NCBI GenBank assembly: GCA_030049565.1 | Contig: JASIKQ010000585.1 | Coordinates: forward strand, 1-6,529 | Reading direction: 5' to 3' | Source of the DNA: Candidatus Sulfotelmatobacter sp. | Lineage (GTDB): Bacteria > Acidobacteriota > Terriglobia > Terriglobales > Acidobacteriaceae | Length of the DNA: 6,529 nucleotides | In this document: positions 1 to 5,755 of the stretch, piece after piece | Layout: every line of letters begins with the position of its first letter | Numbering within the stretch: the first letter of the stretch is position 1 | Program-made: the position numbers and the translations under genes | Notes under the pieces: model-generated | Told to the model about the DNA's origin: nothing | What the model saw: only the letters and a program-made list of their open reading frames with translations | Database searches by the model: none

Positions 1-437
1 ACGAACTCAGCCGTTTACTTCTGCCGCAAGACCGGCTTGATCTTTGGGTGCTGGAACTCGAAGGTGAAATCGCAGCCGTTCAGTTTGCATTTCGTTACCG
101 GCACACGGTCTTTCAGTTGCAAGAAGGAAATGATCCGAGGCGCGCCTCGGATCGTGTAGGCTTCCTGCTGAGGGGGCACGTGCTCAAGGAACTAATCGCC
201 CAAGGAGTGCGAACTTACGATTTTCTCGGCGGCGAGCCAGGTTACAAAAGCCGCTGGGGGGCGCTGACCGGGCACTATATAGACTTTCGCTTTGCCCGGC
301 CATTTACGACCGGAGCAGCATACGTCACGGGTACAAGAAACGCCCGCGCCGCAAAAGAATGGTTACGCCGTACGCTTCCAGCCTCTGCTTGGCAAGGCTT
401 ACACCAGGCCAATCTCAAGGTACGCGGGCGCAACTAG
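1..437 (+). CDS. FemAB/CelD-like GNAT acyltransferase, C-terminal part (5' end outside window)
   Basis: The reading frame is open from base 3 to the TAG at 435-437, giving 144 visible residues. A GTG at 48 is internal: the residues before it (ELSRLLLPQDRLDLW) read straight into the domain, so the gene starts left of the window. The visible part is the second half of an Acetyltransf_6 (BioF2-like, FemAB-related) GNAT fold. It shows the strand 'EIAAVQFAFRYRHTVFQL', a helix 'LLRGHVLKELIAQGVRTYDFLGG', and the family signature GYKSRWG near bases 240-260, in which the Tyr-Lys and Trp are usual. A basic helical tail follows. Family members transfer acyl or aminoacyl groups and are common in polysaccharide and exosortase clusters, and the glycan genes nearby fit that. 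The exact acceptor cannot be read. It runs convergently with the sulfotransferase gene. The fold is fairly sure, the substrate is not. Confidence 0.8.
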   Translation, partial: ELSRLLLPQDRLDLWVLELEGEIAAVQFAFRYRHTVFQLQEGNDPRRASDRVGFLLRGHVLKELIAQGVRTYDFLGGEPGYKSRWGALTGHYIDFRFARPFTTGAAYVTGTRNARAAKEWLRRTLPASAWQGLHQANLKVRGRN

Positions 438-517
438 TTTGCCGGAACCGGTGCCCGCTGTGCGTCGCTCGGATTTGATTCCTGAGTCATTTTACTGCTG
501 AGCGAGTATCCCACGGC
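438..517. other. Convergent intergenic gap with a weak inverted repeat
   Basis: This is an 80-base gap between two genes that end towards each other. TCGCTC at 465-470 pairs perfectly with GAGCGA at 500-505, and two more pairs (one G-U) extend it inwards, leaving a loop of about 25 bases. No T-run follows the stem on either strand, so it is not a classical intrinsic terminator. It could slow polymerase from both sides, but this is a weak claim. Confidence 0.3.
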
Positions 518-1309
518 CTACATCGCTTTTCCCCATGCGCTCTCGATGTGCAATATCGCTCCCGCCGATAAGTTATTCTTCCAGCCACCTGCAGTTGCGG
601 AACGAATAAAAGGAATGTCCTTCCGCATTCCCCGGGTGAATACCCAGCGGTCCGATTGTTCCTCTTCCATTCCGCGCATTTTCTTGGCTGAACTGAGTTC
701 GATAGCGCGGGCAAGCTGTCCCGAGTCAGGGTGCAAATTCAAGTATTCTCCTACGCGGCCAAGTTCCTCTTGCGGATTCGCGATCATGTCCTCATAGCGC
801 AATAGGAGAAACTGGTCCAGAGTGTCCTGCATTCTGATCCAACTCAAAACGTGTTCGCCCCACGGGCCACTCTTCAAGTCCAGTTCGTCGGCGATGAACT
901 TGGGGATGTATTGGTCCAACGTACAATCCTCCCGCAGCAGCCGCTTCTTCATGTTGTAGTAGTAATAGGAAACGGCAACATCACGCGGATCGCGGACAAG
1001 GTAAATCACCCTGCGGTAACGCGGCATATAACATTCATGGCTCTTCAGAATTCGGGGAGCAGGAAACTGCCGAAGCTTGCGGTCCGGCAGTATATAAATC
1101 GAGGGCACAACCGATTCGATATTGAGAAAGCTCACGGGTTCGCTGCTGTGAACCAGGTTGGCGATCAGAAAGCGCACCCAGGTATTTCCGGACTTTGGAT
1201 AGGAAACCAGGAAAACGTCGCCGGGGAAGATTGTCGCTCCTCTTCCGGCACTCACATGGCCAGTGAGCACTCGCCATGATTGTTTAAACCTTCCCAGGAC
1301 CTTATTCAT
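518..1309 (-). CDS. PAPS-dependent sulfotransferase (Sulfotransfer_1 type)
   Basis: This 263-residue protein should move sulfate from PAPS to a hydroxyl or amino group, probably on a glycan or lipid, in the cytosol. Residues 37-44 are YPKSGNTW, the 5'-phosphosulfate loop. LKSHE at 88-92 carries His91 at the place of the catalytic base. RDPRDVAVS at 106-114 gives the Arg and Ser that hold the 3'-phosphate. RYEDM is at 171-175, and GGWKN at 241-245 matches the late family motif (GDWKN-like). The length is normal for a compact bacterial member. The frame stays open upstream to 1681, but that part is only a shadow of the ATP-grasp gene. The chosen ATG (1309-1307) overlaps the ATP-grasp TGA as ATGA and starts just before the fold, so it is well supported. 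It is the last gene of the leftward operon. Substrate unknown. Confidence 0.92.
   Translation of the reverse strand: MNKVLGRFKQSWRVLTGHVSAGRGATIFPGDVFLVSYPKSGNTWVRFLIANLVHSSEPVSFLNIESVVPSIYILPDRKLRQFPAPRILKSHECYMPRYRRVIYLVRDPRDVAVSYYYYNMKKRLLREDCTLDQYIPKFIADELDLKSGPWGEHVLSWIRMQDTLDQFLLLRYEDMIANPQEELGRVGEYLNLHPDSGQLARAIELSSAKKMRGMEEEQSDRWVFTRGMRKDIPFIRSATAGGWKNNLSAGAILHIESAWGKAM
1306..1309 (-). promoter_or_regulatory. ATGA start/stop overlap, ATP-grasp to sulfotransferase
   Basis: On the minus strand the sulfotransferase ATG (1309-1307) and the ATP-grasp TGA (1308-1306) share the bases ATGA. A purine-rich stretch (GATTTGGAAGC) sits directly before the ATG, too close for an ideal Shine-Dalgarno. 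Re-initiation by the terminating ribosome is therefore the likely mode, which would fix the ratio of the two proteins. Confidence 0.8.
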
Positions 1310-2568
1310 GCTTCCAAATCGCTTCTTTCTGGTTGTATCGTCGATCTCGCCCGTTCGATTCCTTTTCGACGTTGTATTCCCATCTTTCTCAAGGCGGAGG
1401 CGGCGTCGCCGCCGATCAAGTGAGCGGCCTGTCGAAAGCTTTCTTCCACAGCCGGCCACGGGTCGTCCCACCTCCACACAGCATCGGCAGAACTCAAGTC
1501 CGTAACTGAAGGCAGCAGCTCTTTCAGCGTCACTGGGCGGCGCAGAACCTTTGGCAGCGAACTCAATAATAATCCGTGCCATCGTCGCAAGTATCCAGCG
1601 GTCCAGCGCCAGCGCACTCCTGCCGGATAGTCTGCTGGAACATCGGGCCGTTGGCCATGAGCCAATTGCCATTGATACCACGGGAAGTCCACCCCGGCGC
1701 GTAGTGGAAGTGCGAGTGTCCCCCAGTACCGGCCATTGACTTCCATCAGAGCGCTCCGTTTCGCTTGCCGGTCAAAGCGAAATTCGACCATGGCAACGCC
1801 TTCCCATTCCAGGACGCGAAGAAGCGCAAAAGCCTGCTCCGCCAGCATTGAATCCACTGGCTCACTTACGGCCACAGCTGCGGCTCCTCCATTAGCCGGA
1901 ACCTCTTTCAGCCGGCGATGTTGGAAGGTCACCAGCGGCTCCCCATTATGAATCAGCATTTCAATACCCACCCCATCTCCGCGGACGAACTCCTGCAGCA
2001 AAACCTTTTGTCCGAAATGAGAATCATCGCGAAATGCCTGCGAGAGCTTTTCATAATTTTGAAAATAGCGCACCTTGAAGTCGGTTTCTTTGCTCTTGTG
2101 CGAAGGCTTCGCCACTATTGGAAACCGCAACTGAGCAGCCAGCGCCTCCAGTTGGCAAGAATCCGAAATCGCATACGACTCCGGGACGCGAATTCCAGCC
2201 CGGCGCGCGAAGTCGATCGTTACCGATTTGTTCAGAACTCTTTGCACGACCTCCGCTCGCGGGCAGGCGAGGCGAACTAACCCCCGAAGATTCGTCTCAT
2301 TTTCCCCGATTAGCGCCAACGCTGCATCGGTCGCGGGAATCAGCATATCGTATCGCCGTTGCGCAATTAGCCGCACCAATTCATCAACGGCACTTGCCGG
2401 GAGGGGGCCTCTTAGGCGCACAAAATCATCGATCGCTCGTGAATGGAGCCGCAGATCAGAAACAGAAAGAGAGGCGACGTCAACCCCAATGCCGTGCCGG
2501 TTGAGTGATCTGGCGATTGCCAGCGTGATGCGAGGCTCGACACCGAGAATGAGGACGGGTCGATTCAT
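1306..2568 (-). CDS. ATP-grasp carboxylate-amine ligase-like protein
   Basis: ATP-grasp enzymes activate a carboxylate as acyl-phosphate and join it to an amine or thiol. This 420-residue protein has a pre-ATP-grasp Rossmann-like part (residues 1-100, opening PVLILGVEPRITLAIARSL, with MLIPATDAAL at 75-84). The grasp domain follows: VAKPS at 152-156 (ATP-binding Lys154), LLQEFVRGDGVGIEM at 190-204, then VEF at 261-263 and MEVNGRYWG at 275-283, which supply the Mg-binding Glu262, Glu276 and Asn278. This pattern fits the predicted ATP-grasp group often found in polysaccharide clusters (COG3919-like). Residues from about 310 to 420 form a Trp/Arg-rich tail outside the core. Its start overlaps the phosphatase stop (ATGA) and its stop overlaps the sulfotransferase start. 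A likely role is making an amide on a sugar or lipid precursor, but the substrate cannot be told from sequence. Confidence 0.88.
   Translation of the reverse strand: MNRPVLILGVEPRITLAIARSLNRHGIGVDVASLSVSDLRLHSRAIDDFVRLRGPLPASAVDELVRLIAQRRYDMLIPATDAALALIGENETNLRGLVRLACPRAEVVQRVLNKSVTIDFARRAGIRVPESYAISDSCQLEALAAQLRFPIVAKPSHKSKETDFKVRYFQNYEKLSQAFRDDSHFGQKVLLQEFVRGDGVGIEMLIHNGEPLVTFQHRRLKEVPANGGAAAVAVSEPVDSMLAEQAFALLRVLEWEGVAMVEFRFDRQAKRSALMEVNGRYWGTLALPLRAGVDFPWYQWQLAHGQRPDVPADYPAGVRWRWTAGYLRRWHGLLLSSLPKVLRRPVTLKELLPSVTDLSSADAVWRWDDPWPAVEESFRQAAHLIGGDAASALRKMGIQRRKGIERARSTIQPERSDLEA
2565..2568 (-). promoter_or_regulatory. ATGA start/stop overlap, phosphatase to ATP-grasp
   Basis: The ATP-grasp ATG (2568-2566) overlaps the phosphatase TGA (2567-2565) as ATGA on the minus strand. 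I see no good Shine-Dalgarno in the 20 bases before it (AAGG lies about 14 bases away), so its translation probably depends on ribosomes finishing the phosphatase gene. Confidence 0.8.
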
Positions 2569-3287
2569 CGTTTCTGCCGGGCCTTACAAGGGGCTGCTTG
2601 GGCAGTCAGGCTCCGCGCCAGGTTTTCGGTGCAGGTTTCAAGCAACTTGTAACACGCCCGTGTCTCGTTCATGTCGCCAAAGAAGGGATCGCGAATTTCC
2701 GGACAGCGGCCATTGCTATTCGCGTATGCTCCCAACAGGGAAAACTTATCGGCGGCTTCCGGATAGCGGGACAAAAACTCCACCTCGTTCTGAAGGTCCA
2801 TGCCTATAACGGCATCCGCCTGTTCAACCATTGCGCGACTTAGCAGAATTGCTTTGTGATCTGCGAGAGAGATCCCGAAATCCTTGGCCGCTGCAACCGC
2901 CCAGGGATGAGCGGCCTTTCCCGGAGTAGCGTTGAGTCCAGCCGAAACTACCTTTATGTTAATCCCAAGAGTCGCCCCGAGAGCGCGCCGGAAAAGTGCC
3001 TCACTCATTGGACTGCGCATGATATTGCCAAAACATATGAAAACAATCGATCGCGCCGTGGGAGGCAGCTTGCGCGAGTGCAGTCCGAGTTCATGAATAA
3101 TCCTCAGTCTCAAATAAGCCGGGCGCTCTGACTTGTTAAAGGCACGGTAGCGTTTAACTTCCTGGATAACCCGTCTGGGAAGAACCTTCTTTGCTAGAGT
3201 GACTCCCATCTTGCGCAGATTGCGCGAAAAAGTATCCGGCTGTCCTGTAGGCAACGGATCTGATGCTGCGGATGCCTCTGAACTCAT
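2565..3287 (-). CDS. Low-molecular-weight protein tyrosine phosphatase with N-terminal extension
   Basis: The 240-residue protein has the LMW-PTP catalytic core from about residue 79. ICFGNIMRS at 84-92 is the C-x5-R P-loop (nucleophile Cys85, Arg91), followed by SPMSEALFRRAL. SAGLNATPGKAAHPWAVAAAKDFGI at 115-139 is the usual second block, and RDPFFGD at 199-205 gives the general acid Asp200 (DPF rather than the commoner DPY). In capsule loci these enzymes dephosphorylate the polymerisation tyrosine kinase and its relatives. The family is normally about 150 residues. Here some 78 basic residues precede the core, including RRVIQEVKRYRAFNKSERPA, of unknown role. The ATG at 3287 has AGG eight bases upstream. 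It is the first gene of a three-gene operon. An arsenate-reductase-like or small-molecule phosphatase role is possible but less likely in this setting. Confidence 0.9.
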   Translation of the reverse strand: MSSEASAASDPLPTGQPDTFSRNLRKMGVTLAKKVLPRRVIQEVKRYRAFNKSERPAYLRLRIIHELGLHSRKLPPTARSIVFICFGNIMRSPMSEALFRRALGATLGINIKVVSAGLNATPGKAAHPWAVAAAKDFGISLADHKAILLSRAMVEQADAVIGMDLQNEVEFLSRYPEAADKFSLLGAYANSNGRCPEIRDPFFGDMNETRACYKLLETCTENLARSLTAQAAPCKARQKR

Positions 3288-3340
3288 GAAAAAAACCTGA
3301 ACTGCTTTTCTAGCGAGAGCGCCTTCCAGAAATCCGGTCT

Positions 3341-3350
3341 GTAACGTTAC
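3341..3350. repeat. Perfect 10-bp palindrome GTAACGTTAC, possible operator
   Basis: GTAACGTTAC reads the same on both strands. It lies in the divergent control region, downstream of the leftward promoter candidate and 54 bases before the phosphatase ATG. A dimeric regulator could bind here, or it may be chance. No second copy was noticed in the window. Confidence 0.35.
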
Positions 3351-3399
3351 TTTATTCCCTAAAGAGAACGGCGATCGCGGCCGATCAACCCAGCCTGAA

Positions 3400-3408
3400 T
3401 GTTATACT
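3400..3408 (+). promoter_or_regulatory. Extended -10 promoter candidate for sulfotransferase 2 and propeller
   Basis: TGTTATACT matches an extended -10 (TGn followed by TATACT, one base from TATAAT). No good -35 box is seen 16-18 bases upstream, which an extended -10 can compensate for. A start near 3415 would leave a leader of about 57 bases that contains the hairpin at 3442-3458. Inferred from consensus for the housekeeping sigma factor only. Confidence 0.45.
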
Positions 3409-3428
3409 TACTTCCAAGCTCCTTACAA
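3401..3428 (-). promoter_or_regulatory. Promoter candidate for the leftward phosphatase/ATP-grasp/sulfotransferase operon
   Basis: On the minus strand, TTGTAA (3428-3423) and TATAAC (3406-3401) are separated by 16 bases, matching the -35 and -10 consensus at 4 of 6 and 5 of 6 positions. Transcription would start near 3394, leaving a leader of about 100 bases before the ATG. Its -10 box overlaps the -10 box of the opposite promoter. Confidence 0.45.
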
Positions 3429-3441
3429 GCGCGAGTTCCGC

Positions 3442-3458
3442 GTCCCTCCTGGAGGGAC
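3442..3458 (+). promoter_or_regulatory. Hairpin holding the likely ribosome binding site of sulfotransferase 2
   Basis: GTCCCTCC (3442-3449) and GGAGGGAC (3451-3458) are perfect inverted repeats around a single T. In RNA this folds as a strong stem with a three-base loop. The right arm is the only Shine-Dalgarno-like stretch (GGAGG) before the GTG start, about 16 bases upstream of it, which is longer than usual. When folded, the site would be hidden, so translation may be restrained or gated. The inverted repeat is direct observation; the control role is inference. Confidence 0.45.
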
Positions 3459-3471
3459 CTAGTTAATTCCC

Positions 3472-4470
3472 GTGTCTACAACCCGAAGTCGAGCGCCTGT
3501 TTTTGTAATGGGTTGCCACCGTTCTGGCACCAACCTGCTTTATGACACTCTGCTTTCCGCGGACGGTTTTGCAATCTATCGCGGTTATCTTCCGGTTTAT
3601 AAAATGCTGATTCCGCGATTCGGAAATTTCAATCGCCTGGAAAATCGCAAAAAGATCGTTGAAGTATGGCTGCATAGCAAGGGCTTCCGGCGTTCTGGTC
3701 TTGAAGCTGATTTCGTTCGCCAGAAAATCCTTAACGAATGTACAAGTGGCGGCGATTTCATTCGTATCACCATGGATGAGGTTGCGCGACGGCAGCAGGC
3801 GACGCGTTGGGCCGTCTACGATCCCGATACCCTATTGCACATTCCTCGCATCAAGGCTGACATTCCTGATGCCATCTTCGTGCACATTATTCGCGACGGC
3901 AGGGACATTGCTCTCTCCCTGGCAAAAATGGGTGGCTTTCGTCCATTTCCCTGGGATCGACGACAGCGCGGACTGCGCGAGACTGCACTCTATTGGCAAC
4001 GGAGCGTGCGCCGGGGACGCAACAACGGCCGGCAATTTCCATCCGATTACATCGAGATCCATTTCGAGGACCTGGTTTCCGATCCCCGGCCTGTATTACG
4101 CGTGCTGGGTGAGTTTATCGAGCACGATCTCGACTATGATCGTATTCAGAAAAATGCCCTCGGTAGAATCCAGGAATCGAACTCCTCGTTTCGTTTGGAG
4201 CCTGTAGAGCAGCAGACAGGCCCGGTGAATCGTTGGAAGGAACGGCTCACTCCGCAACAGGTGGCAGAGCTTGAAATGACCATCGGCCTGGGCCTCGAGG
4301 AGTTTGGTTATCAACTGGCAACATCACCACAGCTTCAATCCGGCTTGGCTGATCGATGGACGCAATGGTTCTATCCCGCTCTGCTCGATACCAAGTTTTT
4401 TCTGAAGATCAAGACTCCGCTCGGCCGGCTGGCGAATACGTCGGCTCTAGAGCTGGATGCAACCGACTGA
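3472..4470 (+). CDS. Sulfotransferase family protein (Sulfotransfer_3-like)
   Basis: This 332-residue protein belongs to a different sulfotransferase branch from the one at 518-1309. VFVMGCHRSGTNLLYDTLL at 10-28 is the PAPS 5'-phosphosulfate loop (G-x-x-R-S-G-T form). HIIRDGRDIALS at 138-149 gives Arg141 and Ser149 for the 3'-phosphate. HFEDLVSDP at 197-205 and NRWKERLT at 253-260 are the later family blocks. The start is GTG at 3472: a stop lies in frame at 3460-3462, and the next ATG (3508) would cut the first beta strand. No signal peptide or membrane helix is visible, so it should act in the cytosol on a glycan, lipid or protein precursor. It is divergent from the phosphatase operon and upstream of the propeller gene in the same direction. 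The acceptor is unknown. Confidence 0.88.
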   Translation: MSTTRSRAPVFVMGCHRSGTNLLYDTLLSADGFAIYRGYLPVYKMLIPRFGNFNRLENRKKIVEVWLHSKGFRRSGLEADFVRQKILNECTSGGDFIRITMDEVARRQQATRWAVYDPDTLLHIPRIKADIPDAIFVHIIRDGRDIALSLAKMGGFRPFPWDRRQRGLRETALYWQRSVRRGRNNGRQFPSDYIEIHFEDLVSDPRPVLRVLGEFIEHDLDYDRIQKNALGRIQESNSSFRLEPVEQQTGPVNRWKERLTPQQVAELEMTIGLGLEEFGYQLATSPQLQSGLADRWTQWFYPALLDTKFFLKIKTPLGRLANTSALELDATD

Positions 4471-4596
4471 CAGGGAGTGCAAAGTGTTGCTCTGCTATTC
4501 TGAAGATAGCAAAATCCCCGCTCTCATGCCTCATTCAAGCACTCCCAGGCGGCCCTACTGCAGTCACTCGCGGCGGAGCCTGCCCCGGGGCTAGCA
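4471..4596 (+). other. Structured intergenic gap between sulfotransferase 2 and propeller genes
   Basis: Three inverted repeats fill this 126-base gap. GGGAGTGC (4473-4480) pairs perfectly with GCACTCCC (4539-4546). Inside that loop, TGCTAT (4493-4498) pairs with ATAGCA (4506-4511). Just before the next ATG lies the perfect palindrome GCCCCGGGGC (4582-4591), whose right half GGGG is the nearest ribosome-site-like sequence, 6 bases from the ATG at 4597. No T-run follows any stem, and no promoter stands out, so read-through with RNA folding or processing is the simplest reading. Confidence 0.4.
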
Positions 4597-5583
4597 ATGA
4601 CGCGCGATCTATGTGTCATCGGTGGCCATGTCCGTCAGAATGTTTTCCGCAAATTGGAAGAATGGCAGTCCTGCGATAAGGGACGCATCATCAAGCTGAA
4701 TCCCGAAACTGGGGAGTCCGTTACATCTGTCGAATACGAATCCCCTCCGGAAGTGTGCGCCGAGGAAAAGCCGGCGATCCTGTTTAAATCAGCGTTTCTG
4801 GAAGCCGACACTCTTTACGCCTGCACCTCCACTGAGGTCCTGATATACAAAGTGCCGGAATTCCGACACATCGGCTACATTTCTCTTCCGTGCTTTAATG
4901 ATCTTCATCACGTGTGCCCCACCACTCGCGGTACGCTCGCTGTTGCCAATACGGGCCTGGATATGGTCGTGGAAATCACTCCCTCAGGCGATCTCCTTCG
5001 TGAGTGGAATGTTCTCGGCGAAGATCCATGGTCGCGGTTTTCGCGGCATATCGATTACCGCAAAGTCCCCACGACCAAGCCGCATCGCTCGCATCCCAAT
5101 CATGTCTTTCGACTGGACGGCGAACTTTGGGTGACTCGTTTTGTGCAGAGAGATGCTATTTGTCTCACCCAACCTGGCCGTCGCATTAATATCTCGGTGG
5201 AAAGACCGCATGACGGCTATCTGTTCGCCGGCTGTATCTACTTCACGACCGTCGATGGCCATGTAATAGTGGCGGACCAGGCTACGCATCAGGTAACGGC
5301 CGTACATAATCTGAATAAAATGCACTCTGGCTCCGCCCAAGTGCTGGGTTGGTGCCGCGGCCTGCTGCCTTTGGACCAACGCTATATTTGGGTCGGTTTC
5401 ACTCGAGTTCGTCCCACGAAATTCGTCGAAAACATCGCTTGGATTCGCACCGGCAAAGACAACCACAAACCCTCTCACCTCGGTCTTTATGATCTTCAGC
5501 GGGGTGAGTGCATAAAGGAGATCCCTTTGGAGCCGCACGGTATTGGCGTTGTCTTTAGTTTGTTTCCTTTTCCTGATCTGTAA
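4597..5583 (+). CDS. His-rich cytosolic beta-propeller protein of unknown function
   Basis: I do not recognise a named family for this 328-residue protein. It has blade-like repeats resembling NHL/SMP-30-type propellers: residues 60-90 (ILFKSAFLEADTLYACTS), 99-135 (NDLHHV, then GTLAVANTG and VVEITPSG), 164-195 (HPNHVFRLDGELWVTRF), 203-235 (RPHDGYLFAGCIYFTTVDG), 252-300 (RYIWVGFTR, then LGLYDLQRG). The C-terminal EPHGIGVVFSLFPFP could complete a blade with the N-terminal DLCVIGGH and RIIKLNPETG, giving six blades closed by the two ends. Histidines recur at blade starts (104, 105, 166, 169, 205, 314) and may line a central site. No signal peptide is seen. It follows sulfotransferase 2 in the same direction. 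It may be an enzyme, binding partner or sensor for the sulfated product; an arylsulfotransferase-like role is possible but unsupported. Confidence 0.75.
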   Translation: MTRDLCVIGGHVRQNVFRKLEEWQSCDKGRIIKLNPETGESVTSVEYESPPEVCAEEKPAILFKSAFLEADTLYACTSTEVLIYKVPEFRHIGYISLPCFNDLHHVCPTTRGTLAVANTGLDMVVEITPSGDLLREWNVLGEDPWSRFSRHIDYRKVPTTKPHRSHPNHVFRLDGELWVTRFVQRDAICLTQPGRRINISVERPHDGYLFAGCIYFTTVDGHVIVADQATHQVTAVHNLNKMHSGSAQVLGWCRGLLPLDQRYIWVGFTRVRPTKFVENIAWIRTGKDNHKPSHLGLYDLQRGECIKEIPLEPHGIGVVFSLFPFPDL

Positions 5584-5755
5584 CCCGGAAGAATCACGCC
5601 GTCCGATGTCTCTCGCGCTCTATGAAGGAATGTACCGATAGAGGAGGTGTTACCCGGCAGAACGGCTCAAAACAGAATCCATCCAACCTGCAAGGCGACA
5701 ACTATGCAGTTGTGGCTGGCGTTGCAGCCCTGTGTTCGGCTTATCTCGACCGGCC
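5584..5755. other. Convergent intergenic gap with three small hairpins
   Basis: This is a 172-base gap between the propeller gene (+) and the glycosyltransferase gene (-). CTCTAT (5618-5623) pairs with ATAGAG (5638-5643). ACAACT/AGTTGT (5698-5703 and 5708-5713) and GGCTG/CAGCC (5714-5718 and 5725-5729) form two hairpins placed end to end. None is followed by a T-run. They may act as a weak two-way terminator. GAGGAGG at 5641-5647 looks like a ribosome site but no convincing gene follows it. Confidence 0.35.

Noticed and set aside
851..1279. Plus-strand open frame of 142 codons opposite sulfotransferase 1
   Set aside because: It is antisense to a gene with full sulfotransferase motifs, and its translation shows no recognisable domain.
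1399..1413. GGCGGCG-T-CGCCGCC inverted repeat near the end of the ATP-grasp gene
   Set aside because: It encodes Gly-Gly-Asp-Ala-Ala with GC-rich codons, which produces such symmetry easily. A pausing role cannot be excluded but is not supported.
1310..1681. Upstream extension of the sulfotransferase 1 frame (would add 124 residues)
   Set aside because: It lies wholly inside the ATP-grasp gene on the same strand, has Arg runs and no domain sense. The ATGA overlap gives a far better start.
2228..2809. Plus-strand open frame of 193 codons opposite the ATP-grasp and phosphatase genes
   Set aside because: Spans two well-supported minus-strand genes, Arg/Ser/Pro-rich translation typical of a shadow frame, no ribosome site.
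3371..3378. GCGATCGC, identical to the cyanobacterial HIP1 palindrome
   Set aside because: I noticed a single copy only, so it says nothing about the organism; HIP1 genomes carry it very often.
3659..4207. Plus-strand open frame of 182 codons inside sulfotransferase 2
   Set aside because: Out of frame with the clear PAPS-binding motifs; shadow of the real gene.
4984..5538. Minus-strand open frame of 184 codons opposite the propeller gene
   Set aside because: No domain sense and no start signals; the plus strand reads as blade repeats.
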